Source of the DNA: Chroococcidiopsis sp. TS-821
GTDB lineage: Bacteria > Cyanobacteriota > Cyanobacteriia > Cyanobacteriales > Chroococcidiopsidaceae
Direction: 5' to 3'
Assembly (NCBI RefSeq): GCF_002939305.1
Contig: NZ_MVDI01000002.1
Location: 248,001-312,000 of the forward strand
Length of the DNA stretch: 64,000 bases
Shown: piece by piece, positions 28,705 to 38,465 of the stretch
How the letters are laid out: every line of letters begins with the position of its first letter
Position numbering within the stretch: the first letter of the stretch is position 1
Made by a program: the position numbers and the translations under genes
The notes under the pieces: model-generated
What the model saw: the letters and a program-made list of their open reading frames with translations, nothing else
Database searches by the model: none
What the model was told of the DNA's origin: nothing

Positions 28705-29595
28705 TTAATCCTTGCTATAGGTCATTTTAGGTTTACCATTTTTATCCAAATAACCTTGTTGAATTAAAAACGCTCTTAAAGCTGTTGGAAAATCAGGATA
28801 TTTATCAATTTCTCGGTCTTCTTGATAAATAGCTAAACCCCAATCAGAGGTGCGATCGTAGTTCGCAAGCATGAACTTCCAACCTTCTTCATATTCTCCT
28901 AATAGTGCCTTCTGGGCTACATATCCTGCTAAAATTCCATTCACTTCATGTTGTTCTTTTTTACTTTGGAGAAAGGCTTGATACATTTCCCAAGCACGCG
29001 ATTTAAGGTACTGAGGATATTGACGAGTTACGTTATTAAACTTACCGTTTATAAATGTATAAATTCTCGACGGCGCGAACGACCCCGCATAAGAACTAAA
29101 AGCATAAAGAAATGAGTTATCACTAGTGAGAAATTCTATCTTTCCATCCTTATTGAGATCTTGAAATGTTCCACCAATTCCATCCAGAAAGCCTGTTTCT
29201 GTTTGCATGAATTGATGATTTTGAAGCGTATAAATAGTATAATTAGTACAGCAGTGCGCGCCACCACTAAAGGTTCTAACAACGACTTCAGCTATGCCAT
29301 TTCCGTCTAAGTCTTGCAGGAAAACACCACCAGTAAGTCGAGTATAAGCACCATTGGTTATTTGCGGAACGCCATTATATAAAATTTGGTAACGCAAGTT
29401 ATCAACTTCATCAAATTCTTCTTTTTTGTCGTAGCTGACAGCTACTTCTATGTTTCCAGCTTTTAGTTTCTCATTTTTGAATGAAGCTGTATCATAATCA
29501 ATTTCAATCTGAGTTTTAGCTAATACTGGAGTCGTAAAAATAAATAAAGTTGCAAGAATAAAATAACGACTTATTTGCTTAATAGAAGTATTCAT
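28705..29595 (-). CDS. Secreted protein with FG-GAP/VCBS-like calcium loops
   Basis: A 296-residue exported protein. The ATG at 29593-29595 gives a clean signal peptide (MNTSIKQISRYFILATLFIF, cut near VLA-KT). Two Asp-rich loops, LQDLDGNGIAEVVVR and FQDLNKDGKIEFLT, flank a paired cysteine motif GGAHCCTNYTIY. These loops resemble FG-GAP/VCBS calcium-binding blades. The C-terminal third is helical (WEMYQAFLQSKKEQHEV) and of unknown type. It converges with the MetK-like gene 7 nt away. No catalytic motif is seen. Confidence 0.7.
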   Translation of the reverse strand: MNTSIKQISRYFILATLFIFTTPVLAKTQIEIDYDTASFKNEKLKAGNIEVAVSYDKKEEFDEVDNLRYQILYNGVPQITNGAYTRLTGGVFLQDLDGNGIAEVVVRTFSGGAHCCTNYTIYTLQNHQFMQTETGFLDGIGGTFQDLNKDGKIEFLTSDNSFLYAFSSYAGSFAPSRIYTFINGKFNNVTRQYPQYLKSRAWEMYQAFLQSKKEQHEVNGILAGYVAQKALLGEYEEGWKFMLANYDRTSDWGLAIYQEDREIDKYPDFPTALRAFLIQQGYLDKNGKPKMTYSKD

Positions 29596-29701
29596 AATGT
29601 CAGCTAACAAATTATATAATCGGCAGTTGATTATTCAACGATATTCCACATTTTTTAAATCGTCAGCTGCAAAAGTTAACAGTTTAACGTAAAGTTAATT
29701 T

Positions 29702-29983
29702 CTACTTTTTCCGACTCTGCTTTGCTTTACGTTGTGGTGGAGTGCGGTGTGCGCCAAAATATTTTTCACTACGGTAGCGCAGCCAAACTCGCAACACTTG
29801 AGGAATTTGGTCTTTCTGTTCTTTGGTGAGAGTGTTGTACAGTTGCAGTGCGCGATCGCGTTCGTGACGACAAGCAGCATTATTATGCGCATCCCAGTAA
29901 CTTCTCGCTACGCGAATCCGTCGGCAAACTTCTTTTATGAGTGCTTCTTCTGTAAGTGGAGTATCTTTATCTTTTTTAGGCAT
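29702..29983 (-). CDS. Conserved hypothetical basic protein (93 aa)
   Basis: From ATG 29981-29983 the product is 93 residues, very basic at the C-terminus (RTPPQRKAKQSRKK). The body is helical: EEALIKEVCRRIRVARSYWD, RHERDRALQLYNTLTKEQKD and IPQVLRVWLRYRSEKYFG. It reads like a real, conserved cyanobacterial small protein, perhaps nucleic-acid-binding given its charge. I do not recognise a named domain. It ends about 107 nt before the start of the secreted protein gene on the same strand. Confidence 0.7.
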   Translation of the reverse strand: MPKKDKDTPLTEEALIKEVCRRIRVARSYWDAHNNAACRHERDRALQLYNTLTKEQKDQIPQVLRVWLRYRSEKYFGAHRTPPQRKAKQSRKK

Positions 29984-30460
29984 TGATATCAACAAAAAAG
30001 CCTACATATTTATCTTACGAGCTTGGCACTGGACTTTTCTACCATTTCTGGGCTGAGGCGAATTTCTGGCGTAAATGTGCTAGTTATCTTGCACGGTGAA
30101 GTAGGAAATACAAATACTCAACATGTGAATTGTCGAGAGTCCGAAAACATCCTTCTTGCATACTGCGTTCGAGAATATTCAGGAGATACTTGTGTAAGCT
30201 GGAAACGTTACTCTGCTTGAAGTAGAAACCCTGATTTTGACTTGTTTGAAATCACAGCATTTGGCGGTAGCAGACTTCATCAACAAGGGATTGCAAAACT
30301 GCTTTATATAACCCTTCTGAGTGACAATTCGGAACGACCACAAGCTAATAGTTATTAATGCTTAAAAATGGAAGTAGCTAGCGACTAGTAACTAATTACT
30401 AACCACTAGCAATGACATTAATTATTTAATACGAAGAATTGCAAATGTGCGTTCTCATTG
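29984..30460. other. 477-nt intergenic region with a CTAG-type repeat
   Basis: Open frames here have no ribosome site and no recognisable product. Near 30374-30410 there is GCTAGCGACTAGTAACTAAT followed by ACTAACCACTAGC, a member of the CTAG/AACTA repeat family also seen at 17840. The rest shows nothing I can name. Confidence 0.5.
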
Positions 30461-31234
30461 TTAAACTGGCTCGCGAACTCGTGGGGGTTCTTCGACAACC
30501 GATTCGCTAAAAATTGCGAGATAAAGCCAACCAGCAAGTAATGCACCGATAATGGGAGCTACCCAGAATAACCAAACTTGACTTAAAAGCGCTCTACCAA
30601 CAAAAATGGCTGGACCTAGACTGCGTGCAGGGTTAACTGAGGTATTAGTAACTGGAATGCTAATGAGGTGAATTAACGTTAAGCCAAAACCAATTGCGAT
30701 GGGTGCTAGGGCTTTAGGGGCGCGATTGTCAGTTGCACCTAAAATAATCATCAAAAACATGAAAGTCATCACAACTTCAGTAATAAACGCTGCTGGCAAA
30801 TTGTAGCCGCCTGGTGAATGCACGCCATATCCATTGGTTGCTAGAGGATTAGAACCTGCGAGTGTAAAGTCGGAGTTACCAATAGCAATCAGGTAAACAA
30901 CACCAGCACCAACGATCGCTCCTAGTACTTGAGCAATGATGTATGGTAGTAATTCTGAGCCAGGAAAACGCTTACCTGCCCACAATCCAAATGAAACCGC
31001 AGGATTGAGATGACAACCGGAAATATGACCGATCGCAAACGCCATTGTCAATACAGTTAAGCCAAACGCCAGCGATACCCCAACGAAACCAATTCCTAAA
31101 GGGAAAGAAGTATTAACACCAATTGTTGAGCTTTCAGTAGTATAAGCTGCGGCAAGTACTGCACTACCACAACCCCCAAGCACGAGCCAAAAAGTCCCAA
31201 TAAACTCAGCAATACAACGTTTTGTTAGATTCAT
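30461..31234 (-). CDS. aqpZ: Aquaporin Z-type water channel
   Basis: An integral membrane channel of 257 residues with six transmembrane segments and both signature motifs: HLNPAVSFG (NPA at 77-79) and [11 protein letters not shown] (NPAR at 201-204). The second is preceded by a hydrophobic helix and has the selectivity-filter Arg204. The N-terminus [18 protein letters not shown] is typical of AqpZ. It probably carries rapid water flux during osmotic change. It is monocistronic, with its own 190-nt upstream region. Confidence 0.95.
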   Translation of the reverse strand: MNLTKRCIAEFIGTFWLVLGGCGSAVLAAAYTTESSTIGVNTSFPLGIGFVGVSLAFGLTVLTMAFAIGHISGCHLNPAVSFGLWAGKRFPGSELLPYIIAQVLGAIVGAGVVYLIAIGNSDFTLAGSNPLATNGYGVHSPGGYNLPAAFITEVVMTFMFLMIILGATDNRAPKALAPIAIGFGLTLIHLISIPVTNTSVNPARSLGPAIFVGRALLSQVWLFWVAPIIGALLAGWLYLAIFSESVVEEPPRVREPV

Positions 31235-31370
31235 TTATTAAACTCCATAGATGTATCGATAACGACTGTTACTGAAAAATGCTTTAACACTTTTCATTGA
31301 TTAGTTGTGTTTAGTTATGTAGCTAATAGAAGCTCAAAGAATGTTTTTTTTCAGACTAGATCGACAAAAT

Positions 31371-31395
31371 AAGAAACTTATAAGAAACTTATAAG
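31371..31395. repeat. Tandem AAGAAACTTAT repeats with CTTATAAG palindromes
   Basis: Two direct copies of AAGAAACTTAT create two CTTATAAG palindromes immediately downstream of the AAA_35 gene stop. A third copy lies upstream of the same gene at 32939-32949. Confidence 0.55.
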
Positions 31396-31425
31396 AAAAG
31401 ATTTAACGTATTAAATTCTAGGTTA

Positions 31426-32877
31426 CTAACTGAGTTTTATGAGGCTTGAGTTTTTCTTTTGAAAATATTTTTGATACAAACGACCGCGTAATATTGTGCG
31501 ATCGCCTTCGGTTTTAGTAATTCCTAAACTTTCCAATTTGCGCGCAATACTTGACTCAATGATAATTTCTTCTTGAGATATTAATTGCTCAACTGCTGCG
31601 AGTAATAACGAGTCTGCTTGTAGCGTCGACCAAATTTGTTGCAAGTGATACTGATAAATTCCCATCGACATCATTGCGGCTTGCATCAATTGTTGTAATT
31701 GGCATGTGTCGGTTGTGGTTGGGGAAGTTGAGGTTGTCAGGTGGTAAAATGCGAGTTGAATAAGATACGGGTGCCCGCCGACCCACTCCATAAGTTGCGC
31801 GATCAAAGCAGAATCTTCCCAAGGCAACTGATAGGCTAAAGCAAGTTGTTGCACTTCTTGAAAGCTAAATTCAGGAAGATAAAGCGTCATGCCAATGTTC
31901 AATAGCTGATGCGCAAAGTCTGCGGAAATACACGCATCACTAGAGTAGGCTAAAACTAACCGTAACTTTTGTAGGACTTCATCATACTTTGCTTCTTCAT
32001 TGAGCGATCGCATCAGCAGTAAAAACTCGCAACAAACATCAGGATATTCAAACAAGCGATTGACTTCATTCAACGACAAAACCAATGGCCGCGGTAATTG
32101 TGTTAAGATATGATGCAAGCAAACAATAAAACTAAATTTGCTACCAAGTTCGCTATCCCAGTGTTGCTCCAAGCAGCATGGGACTTGTAGCTGAATGCTG
32201 ATAGTTTTACATATCCAGCGCAATAACTTACTCAAATCGGCAAGAATGACGCGATCGGCTTGCTGAAAGTCTAGATGAACTGCGTGATAATCAAGTTGCT
32301 GAGCGCGGTTGTGAATGCGTAATAGCAAAGAACTCTTGCCCATTTTATGTGGTGCTCTGATCCACGTTAAACTGCCCGATTTAGGCAATTGAGCATACAC
32401 TTGAGTTTGAATTGCCGAACGTTCAATATAAAATCTAGAGTTTAAAGGAAGAGGACTACCTGGATATTCAGGGACATCAATTGTGGAGAAGCGATCGCTA
32501 CCCCTGGCATTGGTGAAATATACTGAATGATTTGTAGCTGACAAAGAATTGACTACAAAAGGTGCAGCCTGCTCAGCGCGGGTAGCATAAAAATAATGAA
32601 AGTCTAAAGATTCGAGTTTAAGATCGAGAGCTTGAAACACTAAGTGGATTGACTCTTTGTCAACGCCAGTCTGCGCTTGTAAGATTTTACGAACGGTAGC
32701 AGCGTTTAGTCCTTGAGGTTCAATACGTTGCGTTTTTTCTGCAATGCGACGCGGCGTTATCTCGCACCCTTCATCCTTAGAAAGCTGCTGAATCTGCGCG
32801 TGCAGCTTTTGTAATCCGGCTTGCGTCAGGACTGTTCCTCGATATCGCTTTGGTTTATACAACAGTGCTGATTCCAC
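31426..32877 (-). CDS. AAA-like (AAA_35) ATPase with an N-terminal winged-helix-like region
   Basis: A 483-residue STAND-like NTPase of the cyanobacterial AAA_35 (PF14516-type) family. An N-terminal region of about 100 residues (YRGTVLTQAGLQKLHAQIQQ) resembles the vMAP-type helix-turn-helix found in cyanobacterial conflict and signalling proteins. The Walker A is RAPHKMGKSSLL (about 174-185). Walker B is probably LVLSLNEVNRLF, with Asn where Asp is usual. A C-terminal winged-helix follows (LMEWVGGHPYLIQLAFYHL). The family is often linked to signalling or defence, but its role is not established. CTTATAAG palindromes flank the gene. Confidence 0.8.
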   Translation of the reverse strand: MESALLYKPKRYRGTVLTQAGLQKLHAQIQQLSKDEGCEITPRRIAEKTQRIEPQGLNAATVRKILQAQTGVDKESIHLVFQALDLKLESLDFHYFYATRAEQAAPFVVNSLSATNHSVYFTNARGSDRFSTIDVPEYPGSPLPLNSRFYIERSAIQTQVYAQLPKSGSLTWIRAPHKMGKSSLLLRIHNRAQQLDYHAVHLDFQQADRVILADLSKLLRWICKTISIQLQVPCCLEQHWDSELGSKFSFIVCLHHILTQLPRPLVLSLNEVNRLFEYPDVCCEFLLLMRSLNEEAKYDEVLQKLRLVLAYSSDACISADFAHQLLNIGMTLYLPEFSFQEVQQLALAYQLPWEDSALIAQLMEWVGGHPYLIQLAFYHLTTSTSPTTTDTCQLQQLMQAAMMSMGIYQYHLQQIWSTLQADSLLLAAVEQLISQEEIIIESSIARKLESLGITKTEGDRTILRGRLYQKYFQKKNSSLIKLS

Positions 32878-32938
32878 GTACTTTTACAACTTGAGTCTCA
32901 TTACTCTTGCATGTTAAGCATAGAAGGAAACAATAAAA

Positions 32939-32949
32939 AACTTATAAGA
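32939..32949. promoter_or_regulatory. AACTTATAAGA palindrome upstream of the AAA_35 gene
   Basis: AACTTATAAGA lies about 62 nt upstream of the AAA_35 start and matches the tandem copies found after its stop. It might be an operator, but this rests on repetition only. Confidence 0.35.
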
Positions 32950-33074
32950 GAAAAATATGGAACGTGTAAAACAAGGATACTGAGGACATGGTAGAAGCTC
33001 AATTACTCTAGTTGGCTCTGAATCCTGCTATACAATTCATACAGAAGGTCGATTGTCCTTACTCAATAGCAGTT

Positions 33075-33371
33075 ATGTTAGAAGCAAAAAATAAAGACCA
33101 ACAGCATCCCCTCTACAAGCACGATCGCGCGCTGGTTAATTCTCTACTAACCGCAGCACCTACAGATTTAAATCTCGCGGAACTTGCAAGACTGCGCATT
33201 CGTTATAATGGCTTTCCTGGTGCGCGAGACCTGCAAGCTGACTTAGATAAAATTATACAAATGTGGGGTCTCACCGAAGCTGAACTTTTTGAGAAGACGC
33301 GTCAACTGCATGCTACCAAGTCAGTTTATACGAATCTTAGCAATAAAAGCGAGACAGAAGATTGGAGTTAG
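33075..33371 (+). CDS. DUF3288 family protein
   Basis: A 98-residue cyanobacteria-specific protein. ATG 33075 gives the usual DUF3288 length; the frame is open upstream to 33012. Hallmarks are KDQQHPLYKHDRALVNSLL, LAELARLRIRYNGFPGARDL and WGLTEAELFEKTRQLHA. It is a soluble helical protein of unknown function. It is divergent from the AAA_35 gene. Confidence 0.9.
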   Translation: MLEAKNKDQQHPLYKHDRALVNSLLTAAPTDLNLAELARLRIRYNGFPGARDLQADLDKIIQMWGLTEAELFEKTRQLHATKSVYTNLSNKSETEDWS

Positions 33372-33522
33372 TATCGTTTGACCTTAAGGAGCGATCGCAC
33401 TTGTTAAATCATCTCCAGCTAAATAATCAGAATATCGGTATCGTTACCTTGTTATAAGTGATTAGTGTCTAGTTACTACTCACCCTTCACTTTCACTGAC
33501 CATTTTTGTTAACACTAATCAA

Positions 33523-34932
33523 CTACTGCGGAAATAGCTTGAGTGAACTTTCGCGGACATCAAAATTTTGGGGGTGAGGTAAGGCTTGCGTACCTGCTGT
33601 TTTTGCTGCATCCGCTGAGCGTTCTAGTAAATCTTCGAGACTTTGTAAAGTGGCGATCGTTGAACTATCAACCGCAACATCTTCACCGCGAGCGGATGCT
33701 TCAGAAGTTTCGAGTTTTGCGCTTTTGACTGTAGCAGATACAGAATCTAAAGTTTGTGCGACTTCGATTTGCTGCTGTAATTGATCGGTAGAAGAGACTA
33801 AGCCACTCAAGCCATTAATCAGTCGCCGCACGTTTTCGCGAAATGCAGGATCGCCGGTGAGTTCGTCGAGATCTGATGTGATTTTTTGCGCATTCTCAAA
33901 TGTGACTCGCGCCGAATCTAGCGTTTGTTGTAGTACGACAAGGTTGGTGGGAGTATTTAACGCATTAGAAATATCGCGCAAATTTGCGGATGCTTGTGCA
34001 GCATTAGCGGATAATGCTTCCAAGTTTTGAATTAATTCTCCTTGAGTGAAGCGATTCACTGTCGGTGAAAGCGCCCCAACCGTTAAGCGTAATTGTTCGC
34101 TGCTTTGATCGATATTTTCTAACACTCGCACAAGCGTTGTGCGGTTTGTCGTGACTAAATTATCAAGATTGTTGACAAGGCGATTGACTTGCACCGTCGT
34201 TAACCGAATTTGATCCGCAGTTGCACCAAACTGCGCTGCTGTTTGGGTTGTGGAAGCGGTAATTTCATCGGCGGCGCGTTGTACTGAGTTAGCCGTTGCT
34301 GATAGGCTACCAATTTGTTGTTGCGTAGCGCGTGTCAGGCTAGAAAGTTCGCGCGTCAGTTGGGCTACTCCGGCGGCTGCTTGCGAGGCGTTTTTTGTTG
34401 CTTCATTCACCGTATTGACGAAGTTAGGATCGCTATAAGCTGTTGTAAAACGCGTAGTCGCAGAAATCAATTGATCGAGGCTAATGCCAATTTCACCTTG
34501 TAAACGCGCGCCATTACAAACAATCAACGTGCGATCGCAGTTCGGATCGAGTGGTAGCGCCGTCACTACATTTGGAGGTAACGATGTCTGGGGTGTAATA
34601 TCGATACTCACTTCACTGATTAATCCTGATTGGTTAGCAGCAATTTGGACATCACGCGGAATAATTAAGTTGGCTGGCGCGATTTCGACATTTACTTCTA
34701 CGCCATTAGGACCAGGACGAATCGCAGCGATACTACCGACATTGACACCGCGATAGCGGACAACGCCGCCTTCTTGCATTCCACCAACGTTGGCAAACTC
34801 AATAACAGCGCTGTAGCTGCGTCTACCAAGCGTGACTCCCCGTAGCCAGAGAACTAACCCAACAAATAACCCGACTCCTAGAAGTAACAATAATCCTACA
34901 GAACCTTCTCGAACTGAACGCGATCGCTGCAT
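33523..34932 (-). CDS. MlaD/MCE family lipid-transport protein
   Basis: A 469-residue membrane-anchored MCE protein. One N-terminal transmembrane helix (about 9-30, GLLLLLGVGLFVGLVLW) is followed by the MCE domain (about 38-120: FANVGGMQEGGVVRYRGVNV). A long helical/coiled Thr/Gln/Asn-rich tail (about 150-420) resembles the tube-forming part of MCE proteins. MCE proteins carry lipids between membranes with an MlaE-type permease and an MlaF-type ATPase; neither gene is adjacent. Its upstream region is 455 nt, so it is transcribed alone. Confidence 0.9.
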   Translation of the reverse strand: MQRSRSVREGSVGLLLLLGVGLFVGLVLWLRGVTLGRRSYSAVIEFANVGGMQEGGVVRYRGVNVGSIAAIRPGPNGVEVNVEIAPANLIIPRDVQIAANQSGLISEVSIDITPQTSLPPNVVTALPLDPNCDRTLIVCNGARLQGEIGISLDQLISATTRFTTAYSDPNFVNTVNEATKNASQAAAGVAQLTRELSSLTRATQQQIGSLSATANSVQRAADEITASTTQTAAQFGATADQIRLTTVQVNRLVNNLDNLVTTNRTTLVRVLENIDQSSEQLRLTVGALSPTVNRFTQGELIQNLEALSANAAQASANLRDISNALNTPTNLVVLQQTLDSARVTFENAQKITSDLDELTGDPAFRENVRRLINGLSGLVSSTDQLQQQIEVAQTLDSVSATVKSAKLETSEASARGEDVAVDSSTIATLQSLEDLLERSADAAKTAGTQALPHPQNFDVRESSLKLFPQ

Positions 34933-35387
34933 CTTTTTATCCCCCTGCCCCTACTGTAAACTGCGTTACACTATTTTGAATTTTAGGTTTTAAATTTGAA
35001 ACACTGTTTAAGATCGAGTTTGGTTCATGAGTTTTCATGTGTGATTCAATAAGAAGGCTCTTGCTAGAGAAAAGTTTTTTGACAATGATAATAGGTCATT
35101 GCTCTATAGCAAAGATGAATCTAGTGCTCATTTCCCAAGATGCAAGATGCAGCGACACAGGTTATGAGGAGTAAAGTTGAAGGGCTTGCCTGAATCTGGT
35201 CACTTAGTGGCAGGGAGGTGTTAAGAAAATCTTTGTGCTTTGTCTACAAAACTCAAATATTTGCTAATTAATCGCGATTTTAGCAGAAATAGCGATCGCT
35301 GCCTCGTTACAAAAAGTATAAATAATAACAGAGTGACAAAGAGTAATAGCCACTTTGCCACTTTATCAGTGTCGATAAAATCAACGT
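34933..35387. other. 455-nt intergenic region with no gene seen
   Basis: A spacer between the MCE gene and the large esterase-like/GDPD gene (both minus strand). A plus-strand frame near 35240 overlaps the end of the large gene and is not credible. No RNA gene or repeat array was identified. Confidence 0.5.
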
Positions 35388-38144
35388 TTATGCTGATAAC
35401 AAACCTACACCAAGTAAAGGATCAGCCGCAGTCAAAGGATAAAGACGCTGCGCGACTTCAAAACCAGTTCCAGGAAAGTCGGTAAATAAACCATCTAACC
35501 CCAAGCTAAAGAATTGCTCGTATTCTAACTCTGGATTACCTTGATAATCGGGAGCTAAGAAAACGTCTTCATCGCGGAAAGTATAAGCGTGAACGAGTAA
35601 TCCTGCTGCATGGGCGTCATTGATAAGTGATGTGGGAGATTGCAATCTTCCTGCTTCATCAACTGGAACAATCAACCGCTTAGAAGGACCAATACCATCT
35701 GCATAAGTTGCGATATTTGTCAATTCATCAGGAGTTGTTAAATCGAGATAAGTGCGCGGATCGCCACTTACGGTAAAGTCATACGGTTGTCCGCTGTCGC
35801 CAAGTAGCTGAATTAAAGGAACATTTGTTAATTCATCAAGTTGTTTGAGATTAGCGGTTTCAAACGATTGGATGAACACAGGATCGTCGCGATCGCTATA
35901 GCCATTCGCATCAAGAATCTCGACTAAAGGTTCTTCGAGTGATAGCCCAATGCTATCAAAGTAAGTCGGGTGCTTCGTTTCAGGATAGATACCAATTGTA
36001 CGCCCAACCTCGGCGCTTTTGCGCTGTGCAAGATCGATAATTTCTTGCAAGGTAGGAACTTCGTACAAACCATCATATTCCGTGCTGCGGAGTTCGGGTA
36101 AACGTTCTTTAGCGCGGAGAGTCTTGAGTTCAGCTAAGGTAAAGTCTTCGGTAAACCAACCGGTGATTTCTTCCCCGTCGATGATTTTTGTTGTTTTGCG
36201 ATCGGCAAATTCGGGGCGGTCTGCGACATCTGTCGTTCCAGAAATTTCGTTTTCGTGACGCGCGACTAATACACCATCTTTAGTTGAAACGATATCCGGT
36301 TCGATATAATCAGCGCCTTGATCGATGGCTAACTCGTATGCAGCTAACGTGTGTTCTGGACGCAAACCGCTGGCGCCGCGATGACCGATAATCAGAGGAC
36401 GGGGTGCAGTACTCACAAAATCGGAAATAGAAATCGTACCCGCATCAACTCCTTCAAGAATAGCTAATGTGCCATCCTTGAGACTAATTGTTGTATCACT
36501 TCCTGTTTGGGCGATCGCCAAATCGACAAAAGCTAAACCCGCGCCTAAACCAATAACATCAACATCCGATTGAAAGTCGCGAATCGTATTTGGGGATGTG
36601 GGAGTTTCTCCAGCGACAATCCAAAATTGATCTTGACCATCACCACCTGTAAGGATGTTATCACCAGCGCCTGCAAATAATACGTCGTCACCATCGCCAC
36701 CGAATAAGCGATCGCCGCTACCTGCAAACAAAGTATCGTTACCCGCACCACCGTACAGACGATTATCGCCACGCCCTTGGGAAGCATCGAGCATATCATT
36801 ACCATCACCGCCAAACAAGCGATCGCGGATACCTGCTAGTAATTCATCGTTACCGCTGTCGCCATACAAACGATTTCCACCTTGACCTGCGGTAGCATCT
36901 AGAGTATCGTCACCCGCACCACCGAATAAGGTATCGTTGCGTGTCGCGAATAGTTCATCGTCGTTGGGAGTACCAAAGCGGAGGTTACTACCTGCGATCG
37001 CACCGATCCCAACACGCGGATCGAGGTTTAGAGGTTGTTCTAACCGCAACACAATAATCTCGTTATGATCGGATTCGGTATCCGAACGCCCGCCTGTTGC
37101 AGGGTAATTATTATCGTTAGCGACAAGAATTGTATTTTCGTCGATTACTAAGACGTTCTCGATTGTGACGAAGGGAAAGGTAAATGTTGTGCTAGAGTCA
37201 GTATTGAGATCTTGAGGATCGCGAATGTTTAGCAGATCGCCAATTTCTTGTTTGGCAACATAACCATTCGCATCTTGCTGTGACAAATCAACCTTATAAA
37301 TCTTCTTAAATTGCGCTGCGTCTCCACTTAAATTGTCGCGCTCAATGACTAAGTATTCGTTTTCGTTGATAACGGCAAAATCCCCAATTGCGTAGTCAGG
37401 ATTTTCTTTGCGGTAATAGCCTTTGATACCAGTAAATTCTTTCGCTGCTAAATCGAATTCATAAATTCGCAATGCATCTTCTGGATCGCCTGCTACGCTT
37501 CCTTCGAGTAAAGCGTATAGCTTTGTTTTATCAGGAGTAATTGCTAAGCCTTCGTAGCCTCTAGAACGATTTAAATTTGCCGTTGCATTACCTGCTAACA
37601 CATCAGGGTTGTCCGGCGATCGCACAAAATCACCGTTAAAGTCTGGTGTGGGAATTGGTGCGTCTAAAAGTTTACCTGTTCGATCGAAATGTAATAAATA
37701 AGGTCCAAACTCTTCGCCTACCCACAGCGTTCCATCAGCCGCAACGACAAACGACTCTACATCAAAATCAAAACCAGTTAAAAGGCGGGCATTAGTGTTC
37801 TCATTCTTGATAGGAAAGGGTATTTTATTATCAGGGTCGGCAAGCTGGATAAAGTTCAATACATCTACGCTACCGTCTTTATTTTCTAATCCGCGAAAGT
37901 TTGGCTCAATGCGGTAGATACGTAGGAGATAATCTTGACTATTTAACTTAGCACCAAAGCCATTATCTGAAAGAAACCAGAAAGAATTTTCGTCAGCAAA
38001 TTGAACTGCACTAAAACCTTGAACAGGTTGTCCAGGAAATCGCGGTTCAGCTTTGAGCGAACCATCATCATTATATTGCCCTGATGGCGGTCCTTCGGCA
38101 AAAGTATCTGCGGGCAACTTAGCAAAACCTTGGAGTTGCAGCAT
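35388..38144 (-). CDS. Esterase-like/RTX/glycerophosphodiester phosphodiesterase fusion
   Basis: A probable secreted phospholipid- or phosphate-scavenging enzyme of 918 residues. The start ATG 38142-38144 is preferred because AAGGAGGGG lies 10 nt upstream, although the frame is open to 38225. Residues 1-380 form an esterase-like-of-phytase beta-propeller (RFPGQPVQGFSAVQFA). Residues about 395-500 contain RTX calcium-binding repeats (GGAGDDTL, GGDGNDML). Residues about 580-900 form a GDPD domain with HRGASGLRPEHTLAAY and DYIEPDIV. RTX repeats and no signal peptide suggest type I secretion (inference). The repeats between two enzyme domains are uncommon. Confidence 0.85.
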   Translation of the reverse strand: MLQLQGFAKLPADTFAEGPPSGQYNDDGSLKAEPRFPGQPVQGFSAVQFADENSFWFLSDNGFGAKLNSQDYLLRIYRIEPNFRGLENKDGSVDVLNFIQLADPDNKIPFPIKNENTNARLLTGFDFDVESFVVAADGTLWVGEEFGPYLLHFDRTGKLLDAPIPTPDFNGDFVRSPDNPDVLAGNATANLNRSRGYEGLAITPDKTKLYALLEGSVAGDPEDALRIYEFDLAAKEFTGIKGYYRKENPDYAIGDFAVINENEYLVIERDNLSGDAAQFKKIYKVDLSQQDANGYVAKQEIGDLLNIRDPQDLNTDSSTTFTFPFVTIENVLVIDENTILVANDNNYPATGGRSDTESDHNEIIVLRLEQPLNLDPRVGIGAIAGSNLRFGTPNDDELFATRNDTLFGGAGDDTLDATAGQGGNRLYGDSGNDELLAGIRDRLFGGDGNDMLDASQGRGDNRLYGGAGNDTLFAGSGDRLFGGDGDDVLFAGAGDNILTGGDGQDQFWIVAGETPTSPNTIRDFQSDVDVIGLGAGLAFVDLAIAQTGSDTTISLKDGTLAILEGVDAGTISISDFVSTAPRPLIIGHRGASGLRPEHTLAAYELAIDQGADYIEPDIVSTKDGVLVARHENEISGTTDVADRPEFADRKTTKIIDGEEITGWFTEDFTLAELKTLRAKERLPELRSTEYDGLYEVPTLQEIIDLAQRKSAEVGRTIGIYPETKHPTYFDSIGLSLEEPLVEILDANGYSDRDDPVFIQSFETANLKQLDELTNVPLIQLLGDSGQPYDFTVSGDPRTYLDLTTPDELTNIATYADGIGPSKRLIVPVDEAGRLQSPTSLINDAHAAGLLVHAYTFRDEDVFLAPDYQGNPELEYEQFFSLGLDGLFTDFPGTGFEVAQRLYPLTAADPLLGVGLLSA

Positions 38145-38443
38145 CGTTCGACTCCCCTCCTTACCATAATTAAGCGCACAGCAAAACGGGACTAGACGTA
38201 ATGCAGTTTGACAAACAATCCGCATCGAAAGACATAGGTAAAGACTTTCAATTTCAGGAGATGGGGTGTAGCAACTGCGCTAGTCCTGATTATTTAATTC
38301 GGCTTTCAATTCTTAAAGTGGAATGAAAGCATAAAGCCTGCGATCGCAGCATTAACAATATCTCACTCTATTGTTAAGAACTGACTAACTTTGCATTAAT
38401 AGACTGCCATAATTTAGTTAATGAGCGCTTAGTGAATTTTTCA

Positions 38444-38465
38444 TCACTAGCCACTAGTTACTAAT
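38444..38465. repeat. CTAG-type repeat overlapping the 3' end of the metallophosphoesterase gene
   Basis: TCACTAGCCACTAGTTACTA (38444-38463) matches the words at 17840-17861 and 30374-30410. It supplies the stop codon of the gene. Confidence 0.5.

Noticed and set aside
30023-30220. Plus-strand 65-codon frame in the spacer before aqpZ
   Set aside because: No ribosome site, no plausible domain, and composition is spacer-like.
35240-35485. Plus-strand 81-codon frame overlapping the GDPD gene end
   Set aside because: It overlaps a strong gene by about 100 nt and has no start context.
36655-36885. Plus-strand frame within the RTX repeats
   Set aside because: A repetitive Pro/Ser shadow of the Gly/Asp-rich repeat coding on the other strand.
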